Source of the DNA: Crocinitomix sp044361315
GTDB lineage: Bacteria > Bacteroidota > Bacteroidia > Flavobacteriales_D > Crocinitomicaceae
Reading direction: 5' to 3'
NCBI GenBank assembly: GCA_044361315.1
Contig: JBIKJA010000010.1
Location: forward strand, 62,001 to 126,000
DNA: 64,000 nucleotides
The notes under the pieces are model-generated. The model was not told the origin of the DNA. It did not search any database and saw nothing but the letters and a program-made list of their open reading frames with translations. Position numbers and translations under genes: made by a program. Positions 61,796-64,000 of this stretch are shown in pieces (positions within the stretch are counted from its first letter, which is position 1; each line of letters opens with the position of its first letter).

Positions 61796-63136
61796 TTACG
61801 ATTTCACCACTTTTTTAACTGCCATTTCGCCGGTTTTAGCGATTATTTTAACAATGTAAATTCCGCTTGGCAAACTTGAAATATCAATCAGACTTTCTTG
61901 GGTAGTTAAAATCACTTTTCCGTTTAAATCTAATAGTTCTACCCTGTCTAATTCGGTTGATAGTTGAAGGTTAATTTCGTTTTGCGCAGGATTCGGAAAC
62001 AAATCCACCCTAAATTCTTCATTCATTGCCTCTTTAACCGATGCTGTATTTGGGCGCATCTTCTCAGCTCCCCAACAATTTTCGGTACTTCGCATCATGT
62101 CTAAGGTAAAAGCATCAGCTTCAAACGTTCTGGGTACCGAAGAGGTAATCAAACCAGTCTCTAAAGACACCCCAACAATATCCCCTGCATGGCTAAAATA
62201 AAAGGTCATTGAGGCTGGATCGATAAAAGAACCCCCCGTTAAATTTCCACCTGCCTCAATGTTAATTGGCGATATAAAGGTCACCTCGCCCGTGTTTGGA
62301 TCTACTTTAGAAAGTCTAAATGTGGTGGAATCAACCACCTCAATCTCCATCATCAATAAGGTATCGTAAACGTTTGAAATATAGTTTTGTCGCACAATTC
62401 CATAAATCGAAGTGTCGGCGCAACTATAAGTAATGTGATCAAAAATTGCCGTTTCTGGCATTATAAAAGGTGCTTCGCTAAAAATCTCCCCAGTGTACAG
62501 ATCAATTCCAACTAATTTAGACACCGACGAATAATAGTACACCATTTGGTAAGGATCAATTGAGTTTCCAGCTAAGGTGTAAATATTGCCTAAAGATGCG
62601 CTGCCAATTAAGGAATATTCGCCCGTCATCGGATTCAAAGAGCCAAAACGAATTTGTGTCGAATCATACACTTCAATGGTCTCCATCAACGTACTATCGT
62701 AATAAGAAGAATAAAAATTATTTGGCACCATTCCATAAATTGAGGAATCACTCGGATTAAATCGAATGTTTTGGAAAGCAGAAGAAGGCAATTCGCCCGT
62801 GATAGGAACATTGTTCACCAACTCCCCTTCGTCAATATCAAACGTAAGCAAATTGAACCCACTGCCAATATAATACTCATTCGAATAAGGGTTTATCGTA
62901 GCTCCACTCAAGTTGATACCCATATTATAGGCAGCTGTTCCAGAATTCAAAACAATCCCTGTTAACGGATCAATCGTTCCAAGTCTAATCGTCCCCGAAT
63001 CAAAAACTTCAATTTCTAACATCAAGGTACTGTCATACACCATCGATGTATAATTGGTTCTTACCATCCCAACATTTTGCGAAAACGCGCTGCCAAAATG
63101 CAAAAACAACATGAATAGTAAAACGTATTTTTTCAT
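61796..63136 (-). CDS. T9SS type A sorting-domain protein with three internal repeats
   Basis: 446 residues from MKKYVLLFMLFLHFGSAFS; the frame extends upstream but lacks a signal there. Three repeats of about 105 residues begin with MVRTNYTSMVYDSTLML, MVPNNFYSSYYDSTLME and IVRQNYISNVYDTLLMM. Each is followed by an IRLGTIDPLTG-like segment, a beta-propeller or WD-like repeat. The end (DLFPNPAQNEINLQLS; SSLPSGIYIVKI) is the type A sorting signal. Secreted; role unknown. Confidence 0.88.
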   Translation of the reverse strand: MKKYVLLFMLFLHFGSAFSQNVGMVRTNYTSMVYDSTLMLEIEVFDSGTIRLGTIDPLTGIVLNSGTAAYNMGINLSGATINPYSNEYYIGSGFNLLTFDIDEGELVNNVPITGELPSSAFQNIRFNPSDSSIYGMVPNNFYSSYYDSTLMETIEVYDSTQIRFGSLNPMTGEYSLIGSASLGNIYTLAGNSIDPYQMVYYYSSVSKLVGIDLYTGEIFSEAPFIMPETAIFDHITYSCADTSIYGIVRQNYISNVYDTLLMMEIEVVDSTTFRLSKVDPNTGEVTFISPINIEAGGNLTGGSFIDPASMTFYFSHAGDIVGVSLETGLITSSVPRTFEADAFTLDMMRSTENCWGAEKMRPNTASVKEAMNEEFRVDLFPNPAQNEINLQLSTELDRVELLDLNGKVILTTQESLIDISSLPSGIYIVKIIAKTGEMAVKKVVKS

Positions 63137-63262
63137 TTGATTTTTTACATGGAACAAATACTTGGGAAAAATGTTCATGCACCCTGCTTTTAATTTAGAG
63201 ATTCCTTTTGAACAAAAAATTGAAATCACTTTACTTTTTCTTGTAAAAAAAATTAAACCATC

Positions 63263-63288
63263 GATTTACTAAAGGCGGTTTTTGAAGA
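63263..63288 (+). repeat. 26-bp copy of the desaturase gene start
   Basis: Identical to 63503-63528, codons 2-10 of the desaturase gene. Here the preceding codon is ATC instead of ATG. The frame continues for about 23 codons (EEYYLYVVDFFDSLLTNS) unlike the gene. It looks like a recombination or copying footprint. Confidence 0.7.
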
Positions 63289-63472
63289 ATACTATTTGTA
63301 CGTGGTTGACTTTTTTGACAGTTTGTTGACAAATAGCATTTTTATAAAATAAGTTGAAGCTACGACAGTATTTAAGATTACTTAAAGATAGTCCTTTCAT
63401 TTCATGAAATTCAGAATGCTTAGTTTGCTCTAATTTATTCAATCCCCAAAACCATTTCTAATCATTTCCTCG

Positions 63473-63480
63473 TATCTTTG
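63473..63480 (+). promoter_or_regulatory. -7 box (TATCTTTG) of the desaturase-family gene
   Basis: Exact consensus ending 19 bp before the ATG at 63500. Confidence 0.55.
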
Positions 63481-63499
63481 GTACATTAGAAATTGGACT

Positions 63500-64000
63500 A
63501 TGGATTTACTAAAGGCGGTTTTTGAAGATGTTTGGCAAAACTTGCTTCATCCCTTGCTTTATTTTACAGATCCTGGCGAGCGAATTAATGTTTTGTATTT
63601 GATTTCGTCTTTGTTGTTGGCCTATTACATTTTTAAAAGCTCATCGCAAAATTTGCCTTTTTACAAATATATTTTTCACAAAAAAATCTGGGCCAGTCGT
63701 TCGGCGTTTGTGGATTATAAATTGTTTTTGTTTAATGGGGTTTTAAAAATTATATTAATCCTTCCAGCCATTAATGCGTGGCGCTATTTGGGGGTTTATA
63801 CGAATGATTTTTTGGAAGAAAATTTTCAACCTAGCTCCTTGCTGCTGAGTCAAACCCAAATTTTAATTGCCTACTCGATTGCTGTGGTTATTATTTATGA
63901 TTTTGTGTATTATTTGGTACATTTAGTTATGCACAAGGTGCCTTTTTTATGGGAGTTTCACAAAATTCACCATTCAGCCACCACCTTAAATCCAATCACC
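63500..64000 (+). CDS. Sterol desaturase/fatty acid hydroxylase family protein (5' part)
   Basis: 167 codons are seen; the gene runs off the window. It has hydrophobic segments near 26-44, 72-95 and 118-142 and the first histidine cluster (H-x3-H at 143-147; WEFHKIHHS, near 152-160) of membrane di-iron hydroxylases. These act on fatty acids, sterols or carotenoids at the membrane. The start is supported by a TATCTTTG box. A 26-bp copy of its first codons lies 240 bp upstream. Confidence 0.85.
   Translation, partial: MDLLKAVFEDVWQNLLHPLLYFTDPGERINVLYLISSLLLAYYIFKSSSQNLPFYKYIFHKKIWASRSAFVDYKLFLFNGVLKIILILPAINAWRYLGVYTNDFLEENFQPSSLLLSQTQILIAYSIAVVIIYDFVYYLVHLVMHKVPFLWEFHKIHHSATTLNPIT

Noticed and set aside
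1..64000. tRNA, rRNA, CRISPR arrays, intact insertion sequences, prophage or toxin-antitoxin pairs
   Set aside because: I looked for tRNA T-arm words, spaced repeats and transposase motifs and saw none that could be supported; a covariance-model search would settle the tRNA question.

Overview
The window reads as a chromosomal segment of a low-GC member of the Bacteroidota, most likely order Flavobacteriales (Crocinitomicaceae-like). The evidence is: Bacteroidota -7 promoter boxes (TAnnTTTG) before many genes; three cargo proteins with type IX secretion (T9SS) sorting domains plus a fragment of a fourth; the L28-L33-DUF4295-FtsY-RimO block; an S46 dipeptidyl peptidase; and DUF4494 and type B L31 proteins. 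No tRNA, rRNA, CRISPR array, intact insertion sequence or prophage was recognised. The lineage below phylum is an inference.

Layout. 1-3400: end of an unknown gene, a GT4 glycosyltransferase, a T9SS cargo remnant, two small membrane proteins and a DUF4197 lipoprotein. 3499-8295: cinA, rpmB-rpmG-DUF4295, ftsY, a small secreted protein and rimO. 8292-15458: membrane protein, DUF4442 protein, S46 peptidase, PKD lipoprotein, thioredoxin-like protein, ECF sigma factor with a small membrane partner, Nudix, pyrE and an SRPBCC protein. 15463-20724: birA diverging from rsfS-ftsH-DUF2007-cdsA-psd, then a 57-residue secreted Lys/Cys-rich peptide. 21184-24629: a small secreted protein and a 1009-residue T9SS type B adhesin-like protein. 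24692-25133: a decayed gene of unknown family. 25134-27575: O-antigen-ligase-like protein and Wzz. 28085-35662: small conserved protein, methyltransferase, CvfB, RuvX, NhaC, lipoprotein, GIN-domain protein, HMG-CoA lyase and PyrD.

35864-37252 holds a second ECF sigma factor with a single-pass membrane protein whose C-terminus resembles GldM. Next come lipoproteins, L31, a GlmU-like protein, Lon, a sulfurtransferase, a broken XRE/pentapeptide-repeat gene, a DEAD helicase, DUF4494, PdxH and a GT2. 50225-56549 is a surface-polysaccharide cluster with an amidino-sugar module (N-acetyl sugar amidotransferase, HisH, HisF2), a flippase and polymerase/ligase genes. The window ends with two T9SS type A cargo proteins, an M3 peptidase, a thioredoxin and the start of a sterol-desaturase-family gene.

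Most genes are housekeeping or envelope functions. The unusual material is in the gaps: the decayed gene at 24.7-25.1 kb, the frameshifted XRE/pentapeptide gene with repeated motifs upstream, a strongly folded stretch at 61.5-61.7 kb, degenerate palindromes, a 26-bp duplication of the desaturase start, and near-leaderless promoters. I did not find a clearly novel defence or mobile system. The best leads for undescribed biology are the sigma factor/GldM-like pair, the XRE/pentapeptide locus and the secreted small-protein/adhesin pair.
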